64,000 nucleotides of DNA from NCBI GenBank assembly GCA_001898185.1, contig MKTI01000001.1:170999-234998 (forward strand). The letters are read 5' to 3'. The notes under the pieces were generated by a model. It was not told the origin of the DNA, did not search any database, and was given only the letters and a program-made list of their open reading frames with translations. How positions within the stretch are numbered: position 1 is the stretch's first letter; each line of letters opens with the position of its first letter. Below, piece after piece: positions 44,810 through 53,664 of this stretch. The DNA comes from Cellulomonas sp. 73-145. Its GTDB lineage: Bacteria; Actinomycetota; Actinomycetes; Actinomycetales; Cellulomonadaceae. The position numbers and the translations under genes were made by a program.

Positions 44810-44860
44810 ATGAACGAAGGCCATAGTCCGCGTCTCCTGCTGAGTCCAGCCGCCCGCTAG
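44810..44860 (+). CDS. Short leader ORF after M-box
   Basis: A 16-codon frame (MNEGHSPRLLLSPAAR) follows GAGAGGAG with 7-base spacing, between the riboswitch and the transporter gene. The strong ribosome site and the position suggest a regulatory leader peptide, as in other Mg2+ transporter leaders such as mgtL. It is too short for homology support. Confidence 0.45.
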   Translation: MNEGHSPRLLLSPAAR

Positions 44861-45010
44861 GTGTGCCGGGCCTTTCGCCCCTGGGTTGCCGCTGCGACGC
44901 TCGACCACGTCGAGGTCGCGTGGACCTGTTCGCGCACGAACGCAGGAGAACCGCCGGCCCGCTTCACTTCCGTAGACCAATCCGCGAATCAGCGCGGAGG
45001 GCAGGTTGAG

Positions 45011-46657
45011 ATGACTAGCTACACGAGCCCCACACCAGCGCAGCGGGAGACCGCGGTTCTTGACTCCGCGCACCTCGGCGACATCGAAGGCGCGTTCGGT
45101 ACGATCCGCCAAGGTGACGACGCTCCGCGTCCTCGGCTCTCGATGAAGATGCGCACGCTGCTCGCCATCGTCGGCCCCGGGCTGATCGTCATGGTCGGTG
45201 ACAACGACGCCGGAGCTTTCGGCACCTACACCGAAGCCGGACAGAACTACGGCACACGGCTGCTGTGGACTCTGCTCCTGCTCGTACCGGTGCTCTACGT
45301 CAACCAGGAGATGGTGCTGCGCCTGGGCGCGGTCACCGGGGTTGGCCATGCACGGCTGATCCTGGAGCGGTTCGGCAAGTTCTGGGGCGCATTCAGCGTC
45401 ATCGACCTGTTCATCCTCAACGCGCTCACGATCGTCACCGAGTTCATCGGCATCAGCCTGGGTCTGCGCTATCTGGGGATCGCCCAGGTCCCGGGGGTGA
45501 TCATGGCTGCTGTCGTGGTCATCGCGGCGGTGAGCACCGGGTCGTTCAAGCGGTTCGAGCGCGTGAGCATGGTCTTGGTCGCCGGATCGCTGCTGCTGAT
45601 ACCGATCTTCTTCATGGTGCACCCGGGCATGGGTCAGATCGCTCACAACATCCTGATCCCCGGCATGCCACCGGGGGCCCAGCTGTCGACCGTGATGCTG
45701 CTCATCATCGGGATCGTCGGCACCACGGTTGCGCCGTGGCAGCTGTTCTTCCAGCAGTCCTACGTCATCGACAAGCGCATCACCCCCCGGTTCATGAGCT
45801 ATGAGAAGGTCGATCTGTGGATCGGGATCGTCATGGTCATCGTCGGCGCCGGCGCGATCATGACGTTCACCTACACGACGTTCGTGGGGCATCCCGAGTT
45901 CGGCGCCTTCACCGACGCGCTCGGGGTCGCGAAGGGACTGGGCGCCTACGTGAGCCCCGTGGCCGGTGTCCTTTTCGCGATCGCGCTGATCGACGCCTCG
46001 ATCATCGGAGCATCAGCGGTCGGTCTCTCGACGTCGTACGCGATCGGTGACGTGCTCGGCCTTCGGCACTCCTTGCACCGCAAGCCACGCGAGGCCAAGG
46101 GCTTCTATGCGGTCTTCGCCGGGTTGCTCGTCGTCGCCGCCGCGGTCGTGCTGATCCCGGGCAGCCCGCTTGGCCTGCTCACCGTGGGTGTCCAGACCCT
46201 CGCCGGGGTGCTGCTTCCCTCGGCGACGGTGTTCCTGCTGCTGCTGTGCAACGACAACCAGGTCCTCGGGCCGTGGGTCAACGGCCGGTGGCTGAACCTG
46301 TTCACCGCGCTGGTCATCGCCGTGCTCGTGATGATGTCCATCGTGCTCACCGCAAGCGTCCTGTACCCGGCCATCACTGCCGGGACCATCCTGGGGATCC
46401 TCGGTGGTGGCAGCGCGATCACCGTTGCGGTCGGCACGGGCCTCGCGATCCACCGGCGTCACCATCCACCGACCGACGTGGCGGCGCCGGTCGACCGCAG
46501 CCTTCGGGCGGGCTGGCGGATGCCGCCCCTGGCCCTGCTCGCTCGCCCCGAGATCTCGGCAAGCAGGCGCGTCGGGCTCACCGTGCTGCGCACCTATCTT
46601 CTGATTGCGATGGCGCTGGTGGTAGTCCGGGTCGTCCAGCTGGCTCTCGGACAGTGA
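45011..46657 (+). CDS. Nramp-related Mg2+ transporter (NRMT-like)
   Basis: This 548-residue membrane protein starts at ATG 45011 after GGAGGG. It has about eleven hydrophobic helices. The TM1 metal motif, DPGN in ordinary Nramp proteins, is GDNDAGAF, and the TM6 region reads TTVAPWQLFFQQSYVIDKR instead of carrying the Met-containing motif. These are the changes expected for Nramp-related magnesium transporters. Control by an M-box riboswitch supports Mg2+ uptake rather than Mn2+/Fe2+. It is probably co-transcribed with the MgtE-N/CBS gene 67 bases on. Confidence 0.88.
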   Translation: MTSYTSPTPAQRETAVLDSAHLGDIEGAFGTIRQGDDAPRPRLSMKMRTLLAIVGPGLIVMVGDNDAGAFGTYTEAGQNYGTRLLWTLLLLVPVLYVNQEMVLRLGAVTGVGHARLILERFGKFWGAFSVIDLFILNALTIVTEFIGISLGLRYLGIAQVPGVIMAAVVVIAAVSTGSFKRFERVSMVLVAGSLLLIPIFFMVHPGMGQIAHNILIPGMPPGAQLSTVMLLIIGIVGTTVAPWQLFFQQSYVIDKRITPRFMSYEKVDLWIGIVMVIVGAGAIMTFTYTTFVGHPEFGAFTDALGVAKGLGAYVSPVAGVLFAIALIDASIIGASAVGLSTSYAIGDVLGLRHSLHRKPREAKGFYAVFAGLLVVAAAVVLIPGSPLGLLTVGVQTLAGVLLPSATVFLLLLCNDNQVLGPWVNGRWLNLFTALVIAVLVMMSIVLTASVLYPAITAGTILGILGGGSAITVAVGTGLAIHRRHHPPTDVAAPVDRSLRAGWRMPPLALLARPEISASRRVGLTVLRTYLLIAMALVVVRVVQLALGQ

Positions 46658-46724
46658 ACCGTCTCCCCCTACTCTCAAGTCATGTGTCGCCAGAGCTCGC
46701 CACGTTTCCGGAAAGGGTCTGGTC

Positions 46725-47996
46725 GTGAACACCACCGTTGAGGAGAACGCTGAGTCTCCCATCGTCTACCTGTCGTCTTTGCTCAAGCACCCGGTCGTCG
46801 ACATAAAGGGCAAGCCGCTCGGCAAGCTTGCCGATGCGATCGTCAGACTCAGGGCCGGTGAGTACCCCCAGGTCAGCGCGCTGGCCGTGCAGGTCTCTTC
46901 GGGCGTTGTCTTCGTTCCGATCGCCGATGTCTCGGCGATGAGCGGGGAGCAGATCCAGCTCGCCACGGCGCGGTTGGACGTGCGCCCGTTCGAGCGCCGG
47001 GCCGGTGAGGTCCTCTTGCGAGCGGATGTGCTCGGCCACCGGTTGATCGACGTCGAGCACGCCGCTCTGGTGCGGGCCAACGACATTCTGCTGACCCGGG
47101 TCCAGGATCAGTGGGTCGTCACGGGTCTCGACGTACGCGGGAGGACCTGGTGGGGCGGGGCGAAGAAGAACGGAAGTCACCACTCGCGTGACTGGCGCTC
47201 GTTCGAGGCCTTGATCGGACATGAGCCTTCGGTACTCGTGCGATCCACGTTCGGTCAGCTGCAGCGCCTCAAGGCCGCCCAGATCGCCGACCTGATCGAG
47301 ACGGCCTCAGTGAAGGAGCAGGACGAGCTCCTGACCCAGGTCCATGAGGACCCCGAGCTCGAGGCCGACGTCTTCGAGGAGCTAGAAGAGGACCGGCTCG
47401 CCCAGCTGCTGAGGACCCGCAGCCTCACCGAGGTCGCGTCGGTCCTGAACCGCATGCGCGCCGACGACGCGGCCGATGCCGTCACGGACCTGCCCCAGGA
47501 CCGCCGTCAGGCAGTCCTGGACTTGATGAACACCCCGCAACGCATCAAGGTCATGAGTCTGCTCGGCTACCAAAACGCCACCGCGGGCGGCCTCATGGGC
47601 GTGGAGTACCTCGCCGTCTCCGAGGACGAGACCATCGAGCACGCCGTCAACCTGGTCAGGGTCGCCACCGGACAGCAACCCGAAGCCCTCACCATGATCT
47701 TCAGCATCGACGACGACAAGCGGCTCGTCGGGGCGATCAGCCTCGTCCACGCGCTGCAGGTCGCCCCGGGATCGCTCCTCAGCGATGTCGCGGAGTCCGA
47801 CCCCGTGCACGCGGCACCCCAGGACGACATCGTCGACGTGACGACCCGGATGGCCGACTTCAACCTTCTGGTGCTGCCCGTCCTCGACGACCGAGGCCGC
47901 ATCCTCGGGGTCGTCACCGTCGACGACGCACTCGAGGGCGCCATCCCGGATGACTGGCGCCGCAGGGAACCACAGTCACACGTATCATCGACCTGA
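46725..47996 (+). CDS. MgtE N-terminal/CBS domain protein without membrane part
   Basis: This 423-residue cytosolic protein starts at GTG 46725 after GGAAAGGG. A PRC-barrel-like N-terminus (residues 10-120) is followed by a MgtE N-domain (about 185-290, with LEADVFEELEEDRLAQLL and MRADDAADAVTDLP) and a CBS pair (about 300-410, with GGLMGVEYLAVSEDETIEHAV). In MgtE these domains sense Mg2+ and gate the channel, but no transmembrane domain is present. It probably regulates the neighbouring Nramp-like transporter in response to Mg2+. Confidence 0.87.
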   Translation: MNTTVEENAESPIVYLSSLLKHPVVDIKGKPLGKLADAIVRLRAGEYPQVSALAVQVSSGVVFVPIADVSAMSGEQIQLATARLDVRPFERRAGEVLLRADVLGHRLIDVEHAALVRANDILLTRVQDQWVVTGLDVRGRTWWGGAKKNGSHHSRDWRSFEALIGHEPSVLVRSTFGQLQRLKAAQIADLIETASVKEQDELLTQVHEDPELEADVFEELEEDRLAQLLRTRSLTEVASVLNRMRADDAADAVTDLPQDRRQAVLDLMNTPQRIKVMSLLGYQNATAGGLMGVEYLAVSEDETIEHAVNLVRVATGQQPEALTMIFSIDDDKRLVGAISLVHALQVAPGSLLSDVAESDPVHAAPQDDIVDVTTRMADFNLLVLPVLDDRGRILGVVTVDDALEGAIPDDWRRREPQSHVSST

Positions 47997-48098
47997 ACCC
48001 GGACCACCGATCAGCAAGCAGCCTGACCCAATCGGTGAGTTCGCGCAGCCTGTGGTGCATTTTTGAAGGCACGTGGCAGTTTCACTGAACGGGTGCGC

Positions 48099-48344
48099 AT
48101 GTCTTCCACGTCAAAGCGTGTTGGGTCGCGATCGGCAACCGTCGCGGCCGGGGTGGTGGCATTCGCTGACGTTGTATTCACCGTGACCAGATCGGGGTCA
48201 CTCGGCGGGCCGATGGCATTGGTGCCGCTCGTCGTGGGAGCCGGATGTTCACTGACGCTAGCGTGGCAGGCGCATCTTGTTCGCGCGGCACGTCTCGTCG
48301 ACCCCCAGGTGTCCGCAGCGCCACGAGACGCCGCCGACCAGTAG
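48099..48344 (+). CDS. Small hypothetical membrane protein
   Basis: This frame of 81 residues from ATG 48099 (93 from 48063) encodes two hydrophobic segments (ATVAAGVVAFADVVFTV and MALVPLVVGAGCSLTLAW). No clear ribosome site or family match. It is the last possible cargo gene of the element inserted in ardC. Confidence 0.4.
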   Translation: MSSTSKRVGSRSATVAAGVVAFADVVFTVTRSGSLGGPMALVPLVVGAGCSLTLAWQAHLVRAARLVDPQVSAAPRDAADQ

Positions 48345-48605
48345 TCGAGGAGTTGTCAAGCAGCGGCGCAGGTAACAGGTCATCAACACCAGCGGCAGAC
48401 CCCATAGCGCCCCGCACACACTCGACAACGACCGTGCGCGCTCGACGACCAGCCCCCTGCCCGTGCCAGGACGCCACCGCGGCGAGTTCGACCTGTTCCT
48501 CGGAGCGGCAGGCTTCGGTCCATGGTCTCGCCCCCGGCTCATCTTCACCAGGCCGCGACCGACGGGTTCCAATTCACGGTGTTCGAACATCGCAACTCCG
48601 CCACC

Positions 48606-48746
48606 TGAGTAGGTGGTGAACCGGGCTGCGACGGTGAGCATCTGGGCCCACTTGTCGGAGTGGACGAGCTCGGCGACGGCGTCGACCAGCTGGGCGTGCA
48701 GGGCGGTGAGCTTCTCATCCGTGGAGGGACCGCCGGTGGGGCGCAT
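48606..48746 (-). pseudogene. ardC: ardC antirestriction gene, 5' part (split by insertion)
   Basis: ATG 48746 starts 47 codons of ArdC N-terminus (KLTALHAQLVDAVAELV, then WAQMLTVAARFTTYS). Beyond Ser47 the frame runs into element sequence, so it no longer matches. The continuing part is at 39472-40332. The start lies one base from the stop of the peptidoglycan hydrolase gene, so the intact ardC was the last gene of the type IV secretion operon. Confidence 0.88.
48607..48611 (+). other. Right attachment core (attR)
   Basis: GAGTA at the point where ArdC homology stops. It lies inside a 5-bp inverted repeat, CCACC-TGAGTA-GGTGG (48601-48616), which looks like paired recombinase arms around the core. 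Confidence 0.65.
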
Positions 48747-48747
48747 G

Positions 48748-49482
48748 TCAGCTCCCGGTCACGACGGGTCGGGCGCCGGCGGGCAGGAGGGCGCCGGCGC
48801 AGACGGGGTCGGACCAGCCGAGGTACCCGTGCCCGCCCAGGTACATGCCTTCGAGCCGGCCCAGGGACAGCTGATAGACACCGCCGTGGTTGCCGGTGGC
48901 CCGGTCGAAGATTTCGTTCGCGGTGACCTGGATGACGTTCGGGTCGCAGCCTGAGGGGTCGGCTTGGACGACGAGGGAGACGTGCCCGTCGGGTCGGCCG
49001 GTGTTGAAGAAGACGAACGATCCCAATGGTGGGCACGGGTCGCCGGGATGGGCGTGGCCGGTGGCCAGCATGGCCAGCCAGTGGGTGCGCGCGGAGACGT
49101 ACCCGGAGTTGGCGTAGCCGTAGGCGCGGCAGGCGAGCTGGTCGCAGCGTTGGTACCAGCCGCTGGTCACCCCGACGTATGCCAGCCCGGTGCTGACCGC
49201 GGCGGCCACATCGGCCGACGTTCCGGCGGGGATGGCCGACGCGGTGGGGCTGGCGCCCAGGCCCGGCACGCACCCGACACTCGTCGCCCCGGGCGTGGGG
49301 GTGGGGGTGGGCCCGGAGTCCGGCAGGAGTGCCTCAGCAGTGAACGTCGCCTCCGGAGCGGGGGTCGTGCTGCCCGAGGTGATGCAGCGTTGTGTGCTGG
49401 AGCCGACGGACAGCGCGGTCACGGTGGCTAGTGCCAGCACGGTGAGGACGAGCAGGGCGCCGGTCATGAGTTTGCCGATCAT
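48748..49482 (-). CDS. Secreted peptidoglycan hydrolase of the conjugation system (NlpC/P60 or CHAP-like)
   Basis: This 244-residue protein starts at ATG 49482, overlapping virD4 (ATGA). It has an N-terminal membrane anchor or signal (residues 3-25), a Thr/Pro-rich linker and a papain-like domain. The catalytic Cys is likely in QLACRAYGYANSGY and the His in GRPDGHVSLVV, with an Asn/Asp further on. Such enzymes open the wall for type IV secretion. The gene sits between virD4 and the ardC start. Confidence 0.78.
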   Translation of the reverse strand: MIGKLMTGALLVLTVLALATVTALSVGSSTQRCITSGSTTPAPEATFTAEALLPDSGPTPTPTPGATSVGCVPGLGASPTASAIPAGTSADVAAAVSTGLAYVGVTSGWYQRCDQLACRAYGYANSGYVSARTHWLAMLATGHAHPGDPCPPLGSFVFFNTGRPDGHVSLVVQADPSGCDPNVIQVTANEIFDRATGNHGGVYQLSLGRLEGMYLGGHGYLGWSDPVCAGALLPAGARPVVTGS

Positions 49483-51287
49483 GCGGGCACCTGCGTTCCG
49501 GTAGCGGTGGCGTGCTCGACGAGCGTCCGGTCGGCCTCCAGCTGGGTGGCGTCGCGGCGGGCGGTCCATGGGTGCAGGTCGATGACGGTGGGTTTGGTCT
49601 GCCGCAGGAGGAGCACTCCGGTGCCGAATGGGAGGGTGCGCAGCACTGCGGGGGGCATGACCGGCACGGATCGCACAGAGGTGGACGAGGACCGGTCACC
49701 GCCGCGGCCGGCGGTGCGGGTTTCGACGAGCTCGTCGATGTGGCCGAGCAGCTGGGCGACCTCGTCCAGGTCCCGGTACTTGCCCAGCCCGCCGAGGACG
49801 ACCTTGACGGTGGCGGCATCCCAGATGGTGTCGGCGGCGTGCTCGCCCCATCGGTTGCGGGCTTGGGCGAGGGACTGCAGCACCGCCAGGGTGGTGATCC
49901 CGGACCCGCCGCCTTCGGACATCAGAGACGGCAGGGACGGCAGGGGCGTGAGGTTGGCGATCTCGTCCAGCGCGAGCATCAGCGGCGGATCCAGGCGGGC
50001 GCCGGGCGCGCGGGCGGCCAGGGTGCGGGCGGTCTCGGTGATGTCCTCGACGAACGCCGCGATCAGAGGGGCGCAGGAGGCGGCGGCGACCGACGACGCA
50101 AGCAGGTAGAGGGTGCCGGACTCACGCAGGAAGGCCGTCGGGTCGAACTCGGTCCCGGGTTCGGGGTCGAGGGCTGCGAGGACGTCGGGGTCGGCCATCG
50201 CTCCCAGCGCCTGCCGGACGGCGAGCCAGATGGAGTCGCGGGTGCGCGGGTCGGAATGGACGACCGTGTCGAGGGCGTCTGCCCAGCCTTCGGCCGGGGA
50301 GGACCGGTTCAGGATGGTGATGGCGTCTTCGGCGAGCGCCGGGTTCAGGGACCACCGGTACAAATCGATGGTGCGGCGCCCGTCCAGCGCCGCGGCGTGC
50401 AGCAGGCACCGCAGTGCGGTTTCGGTCTGCCCGGCCCAGAAGTCCGCGTCGGTGACGGACTTGCCCAGGCCGGCGCCGGCGGCCAGGCCGCGGGCGCGGA
50501 CCATCGCGGTGTGCGGTGCCTCGCACCCGCGGATCGGCGACCAGGCCAGTCCACCGGCCATGCCGGCGAGGCGTTGGGGGTCGAAGATCGCGACCGGTCG
50601 AGACTGCCGCCCGCGGGCGCGCAAGGTGACGGCGAGGGTGTCGGGTCGGGTGGAGGTCGTCACGACCGGGCCAGGGGCGTCCAGCACCCACGGGATGACC
50701 AGGTGCAGGCCCTTGCCCATCCGGGGCGGGCCGACCAGCAGCACCGAGTCCTCGACCGTGCACCACAGGTCGTGGCCGCGCAGCGCCCCGAGTCGGTAGC
50801 CGATCTGCGACGGTTCGGCCCGCTTGTCGAGTGAGGGTCGCACGACGGGGGCGCGTACCCGCAGGGCGCGGGCGTCGGCGGCTCGGTGCACCTCGGCGGG
50901 GTGGGCGGTGCCCGGCAGGTGCCGCAGCCGGTTCGCCTCCGAGCCTGCGCCGGACAGCCGCAGGTAGAGCCTCCGCCCGGCGAGGGTGAGGACGACAACG
51001 AGGGCGAGCACGATGGCGGTGCCAGACCAATAGGCGATCGGTCCCGGCAGCTGACTGCGGTTCGGCCAGGCCGCGGCTGGATTGCCGGCGTGGGCCAAGG
51101 ACACCATCGCAGGCAGCAGTCCCCCGGCGGGCGCTCGGCGTCCGGTCAGGATGCAGCCGACCAGGGCACCGGCCCAGAGGAGCCCAGCGAGGGCGAGCAG
51201 GCCACCGAGGGCGGCCAGCGCCCAACCCGTCAGGTCACCGCCCCCGGCGGCCGCAGGCTGCCGGTTCACGGGCGGTCGGCCGTTCAT
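49479..51287 (-). CDS. VirD4/TraG-type coupling ATPase
   Basis: This 602-residue membrane protein starts at ATG 51287, overlapping the DnaB-N-like gene. Two N-terminal transmembrane segments (about residues 22-45 and 85-105) precede the ATPase domain with Walker A (GPPRMGKGLHL), Walker B (LMLALDEIANL) and the ITTLAVLQSLAQARNRWG region. It brings the relaxase-DNA complex to the secretion channel. Earlier in-frame sequence (to 51689) belongs to the overlapping gene and is not counted. Confidence 0.93.
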   Translation of the reverse strand: MNGRPPVNRQPAAAGGGDLTGWALAALGGLLALAGLLWAGALVGCILTGRRAPAGGLLPAMVSLAHAGNPAAAWPNRSQLPGPIAYWSGTAIVLALVVVLTLAGRRLYLRLSGAGSEANRLRHLPGTAHPAEVHRAADARALRVRAPVVRPSLDKRAEPSQIGYRLGALRGHDLWCTVEDSVLLVGPPRMGKGLHLVIPWVLDAPGPVVTTSTRPDTLAVTLRARGRQSRPVAIFDPQRLAGMAGGLAWSPIRGCEAPHTAMVRARGLAAGAGLGKSVTDADFWAGQTETALRCLLHAAALDGRRTIDLYRWSLNPALAEDAITILNRSSPAEGWADALDTVVHSDPRTRDSIWLAVRQALGAMADPDVLAALDPEPGTEFDPTAFLRESGTLYLLASSVAAASCAPLIAAFVEDITETARTLAARAPGARLDPPLMLALDEIANLTPLPSLPSLMSEGGGSGITTLAVLQSLAQARNRWGEHAADTIWDAATVKVVLGGLGKYRDLDEVAQLLGHIDELVETRTAGRGGDRSSSTSVRSVPVMPPAVLRTLPFGTGVLLLRQTKPTVIDLHPWTARRDATQLEADRTLVEHATATGTQVPA

Positions 51288-52384
51288 CGGGCGAGCTCCT
51301 GAGCGCGGGAGACGCTGGGCAGCGCAATGACCCGGGCGGTCGTGTCGTGGTCGACGGGCAGGACGGCTGCGGTGCGGCGCAGGGCGTCGGTGATCGTGTG
51401 CCCGGTGTCGACCAGATCGCCGATGAGGACACCGGGGTTGGCGGCGGCTTGCTGCAGCTGGCGGGCACCGGTGTCGGCCAGGCGGCGGGCCTGGTCGGTG
51501 GCGACCGTGCGGGCCGTGACCGTCGGGAAGGCGTACCAACCGGCCTCGACCGCCTGGCCCAGCTCCTCCAGGGAGGGCAGCGCGGGGCCGTGCTGGGCGT
51601 GCTGGCGGGCCGTCCACGCGACGGTGACCAGGTCGACCGGTTCGCCCAGCTCGGTCAGCTCGATCGTCGTCCCGTAGATCAGCCGCCACCCAGGGTCACC
51701 GATCGCGGCGATCGGCAACCACGAGGCGACCTCGCCGACCGCCTCGGGGTGGGCGATCAGCGCGCCGACGAGCGCGACGACGTGGCTACGCTCGGCCTCC
51801 ACGTCACGCCCTGCGTGCGCCTCCACGTACCGCGCTGCCCCCTCCTGCGCCTCGCCGTTGCGGAACGCGGCTCGCAGCGCCAGGGGCACGACGTTCTCCT
51901 GTGGCTGGGCGACTCCGGTGGCGGCGGCCCAGCGGCTGGCGGCGGCGTCCAGGCCGACGTCGACGAGGTTGCACGTGGTGGTCAGCGGGACGCTGGTCCG
52001 GTCGACCGCGGACTGCACCGCGCCGGCCCGCAGCAGCACCCCCAACCCGACGAGCTCGCGGCGCAGCCCGGTGTCGAGCACCATCCGCGCGTACGCCAGG
52101 GCGTTCGGCGTGTAGGGCGTTGCGGTGATCAGCGCCGCGAACCGCGGCCGGTCCGCCAGCCGTGCGCCGAGCCGGTCGGTGAGCGCGTCGGCCATCGCCT
52201 GCGGGTCAACGGACTCCCCTGCGACGTGCCGTTCGATCACGCCGGTGTACAGGGCACGGTGCCAGGTGTCCGTGAAGTCCCCCGGCCGCAACCAGCCCCG
52301 TACCTCACCGACCGGTGTGGGGTCGTCCATCAGGGCACGCAGCAGCGACCGCTCGGCGAGCTGCTCGACGTCGGATCGCAGCAT
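51284..52384 (-). CDS. DnaB N-terminal-domain protein of the conjugation operon
   Basis: This 366-residue protein starts at ATG 52384, sharing one base with the virB4 stop. It has two copies of a DnaB N-terminal-like helical domain: residues 1-90 (LLRALMDDPTPVGEVRGWLRPGDFTDTWHRALYTGVI) and about 200-290 (VVALVGALIAHPEAVGEVASWLPIAAIGDPGWRLIY). No helicase core follows. In replicative helicases this domain mediates ring assembly and primase contact, so it may recruit host replication proteins to the transferred strand. This is inference. Confidence 0.78.
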   Translation of the reverse strand: MLRSDVEQLAERSLLRALMDDPTPVGEVRGWLRPGDFTDTWHRALYTGVIERHVAGESVDPQAMADALTDRLGARLADRPRFAALITATPYTPNALAYARMVLDTGLRRELVGLGVLLRAGAVQSAVDRTSVPLTTTCNLVDVGLDAAASRWAAATGVAQPQENVVPLALRAAFRNGEAQEGAARYVEAHAGRDVEAERSHVVALVGALIAHPEAVGEVASWLPIAAIGDPGWRLIYGTTIELTELGEPVDLVTVAWTARQHAQHGPALPSLEELGQAVEAGWYAFPTVTARTVATDQARRLADTGARQLQQAAANPGVLIGDLVDTGHTITDALRRTAAVLPVDHDTTARVIALPSVSRAQELAR

Positions 52385-53664
52385 CACGACCACCCCCCGG
52401 CGCGCATGGCGGCGTCGGTGTCGATCAACGGTTCTTCGATGGGCAGCAGCACGTGCTGCACGACGTGGCTGCGCCTGGGCAGCTTCCACAGCCCGGTGCC
52501 GCGGGACAGCAGCGGCAGCAGGTCCCGCTCCGGCTCGCTCAGCCCGAGGGATGCCGTCGCGGCCGACAGCTGGTCGGCCTCCTGCCGGTAGATCACCCGG
52601 GTCGAGCAGTCGGCGAGCAACCCGTCGGCCAGGGCCCGGGTCTCGGATCCGCGGTGGCCGACCGCGTCCAGGTCGGACAGGCGGTGCAGCACGAGGAGGT
52701 TGGCGATCCCGTATGCCCGGGACAGCTTCCACTGGGCTTGCATGCGCCGGATCAGCCCGGGGTGGCGCAGCAGGCGCCACGCCTCGTCGTAGATCACCCA
52801 CCGTGGGTTCGTCGACGAGGCCAGGGCACCCTCGACCCAGGCGGCAGCGCACGTGGAGGCGATCGCCAGGGCGTCGTCGTCGGACCCCAACGCCGACAGG
52901 TCGAGCACCACGATCGGCGCCATCGGATTCAGGGCGTCGGTGGTCGGGGCGTCGAACAGGCCGGCCAGGTCCCCGGAGACCAGGCGACGCAGGCCGTGCA
53001 CCAGATCGCGGCCGTCGGCCGCCCGGTCCTGCACCCGCAGCCCGTCCGCTCGCGCCAGGCAGGTATCCGGGGTCACCAGGGCCTCGATGACCTCACGGAC
53101 TGTGATCTGGCCTCGACCCGAGAGGTGAGCGAGGGCGGCGTCCAGGGCGCTGTGCTCGGCAGCGGTCAGGTCCCGGCGCAAGGTCGCGGAGGCCACCCCG
53201 GCCAGCAGCTGCGACCGCAGCGTCTGCCGGTCCTCGCCCACGACGTCCAGCGGGTTCAGCCGGGTCGGCGACCCGGGTCCGAGGCGAAGGACCGTGCCGC
53301 CGACCGCGTCGGCAACCACGGCCCACTCCCCTTTCGGGTCCCCCGGCACGTACACGGCCCGGCCGGCGGCGATCGAGCGGAGCGCCAGGGACTTGGCCAG
53401 GGCGGACTTGCCCTGCCCGATCACCCCGGCGAGCAGCACGTTGGGGTTGGTGAGGGTGCCGTCGGCGTACTGGGTCCAGGGGTCGAAGCAGAACGCGCCC
53501 CCGCTGAACAGGTCCACCCCCACCGGCACGCCCTGAACCAGGGTGGGCGGGGCCAGGAACGGGTACGCCCCCGCCAGGACCGCCGAGGATGCGCGGTGCG
53601 CGGGCAGCCGCAGCACCGGCCCGGCCGAGTAGTGACCGGTCCGGGTGCGGAACCGGGCGCTCAC
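52384..53664 (-). CDS. VirB4/TraC-type conjugation ATPase
   Basis: This 426-residue protein starts at GTG 53664, overlapping the SCO6880 gene (GTGA). Walker A is GVIGQGKSALAKSLALR and Walker B WVIYDEAWRLL, with the downstream SRAYGIANLLVLHRLSDL and TRVIYRQEADQL motifs of VirB4. The protein is shorter than classical VirB4 because it lacks most of the N-terminal domain, as in actinobacterial systems where SCO6880 precedes it. It energises assembly of the channel. Confidence 0.9.
   Translation of the reverse strand: MSARFRTRTGHYSAGPVLRLPAHRASSAVLAGAYPFLAPPTLVQGVPVGVDLFSGGAFCFDPWTQYADGTLTNPNVLLAGVIGQGKSALAKSLALRSIAAGRAVYVPGDPKGEWAVVADAVGGTVLRLGPGSPTRLNPLDVVGEDRQTLRSQLLAGVASATLRRDLTAAEHSALDAALAHLSGRGQITVREVIEALVTPDTCLARADGLRVQDRAADGRDLVHGLRRLVSGDLAGLFDAPTTDALNPMAPIVVLDLSALGSDDDALAIASTCAAAWVEGALASSTNPRWVIYDEAWRLLRHPGLIRRMQAQWKLSRAYGIANLLVLHRLSDLDAVGHRGSETRALADGLLADCSTRVIYRQEADQLSAATASLGLSEPERDLLPLLSRGTGLWKLPRRSHVVQHVLLPIEEPLIDTDAAMRAGGWS

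Larger units (their letters stand above)
40333..48608. mobile_element. 8.3-kb tyrosine-recombinase element inserted in ardC, with Mg2+ uptake cargo
   Basis: The element lies between the two halves of ardC. On the plus strand its junctions read GACTA (40331-40335) and GAGTA (48607-48611), a 5-bp shared core with one mismatch. It carries a recombinase-XRE-zinc-ribbon gene trio at the left, then an M-box riboswitch, an Nramp-like Mg2+ transporter, a MgtE-N/CBS protein and a small membrane protein. The ends are set by where ArdC homology stops and resumes, so they are accurate to a few bases. I do not recognise a named element with this content. Confidence 0.85.
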
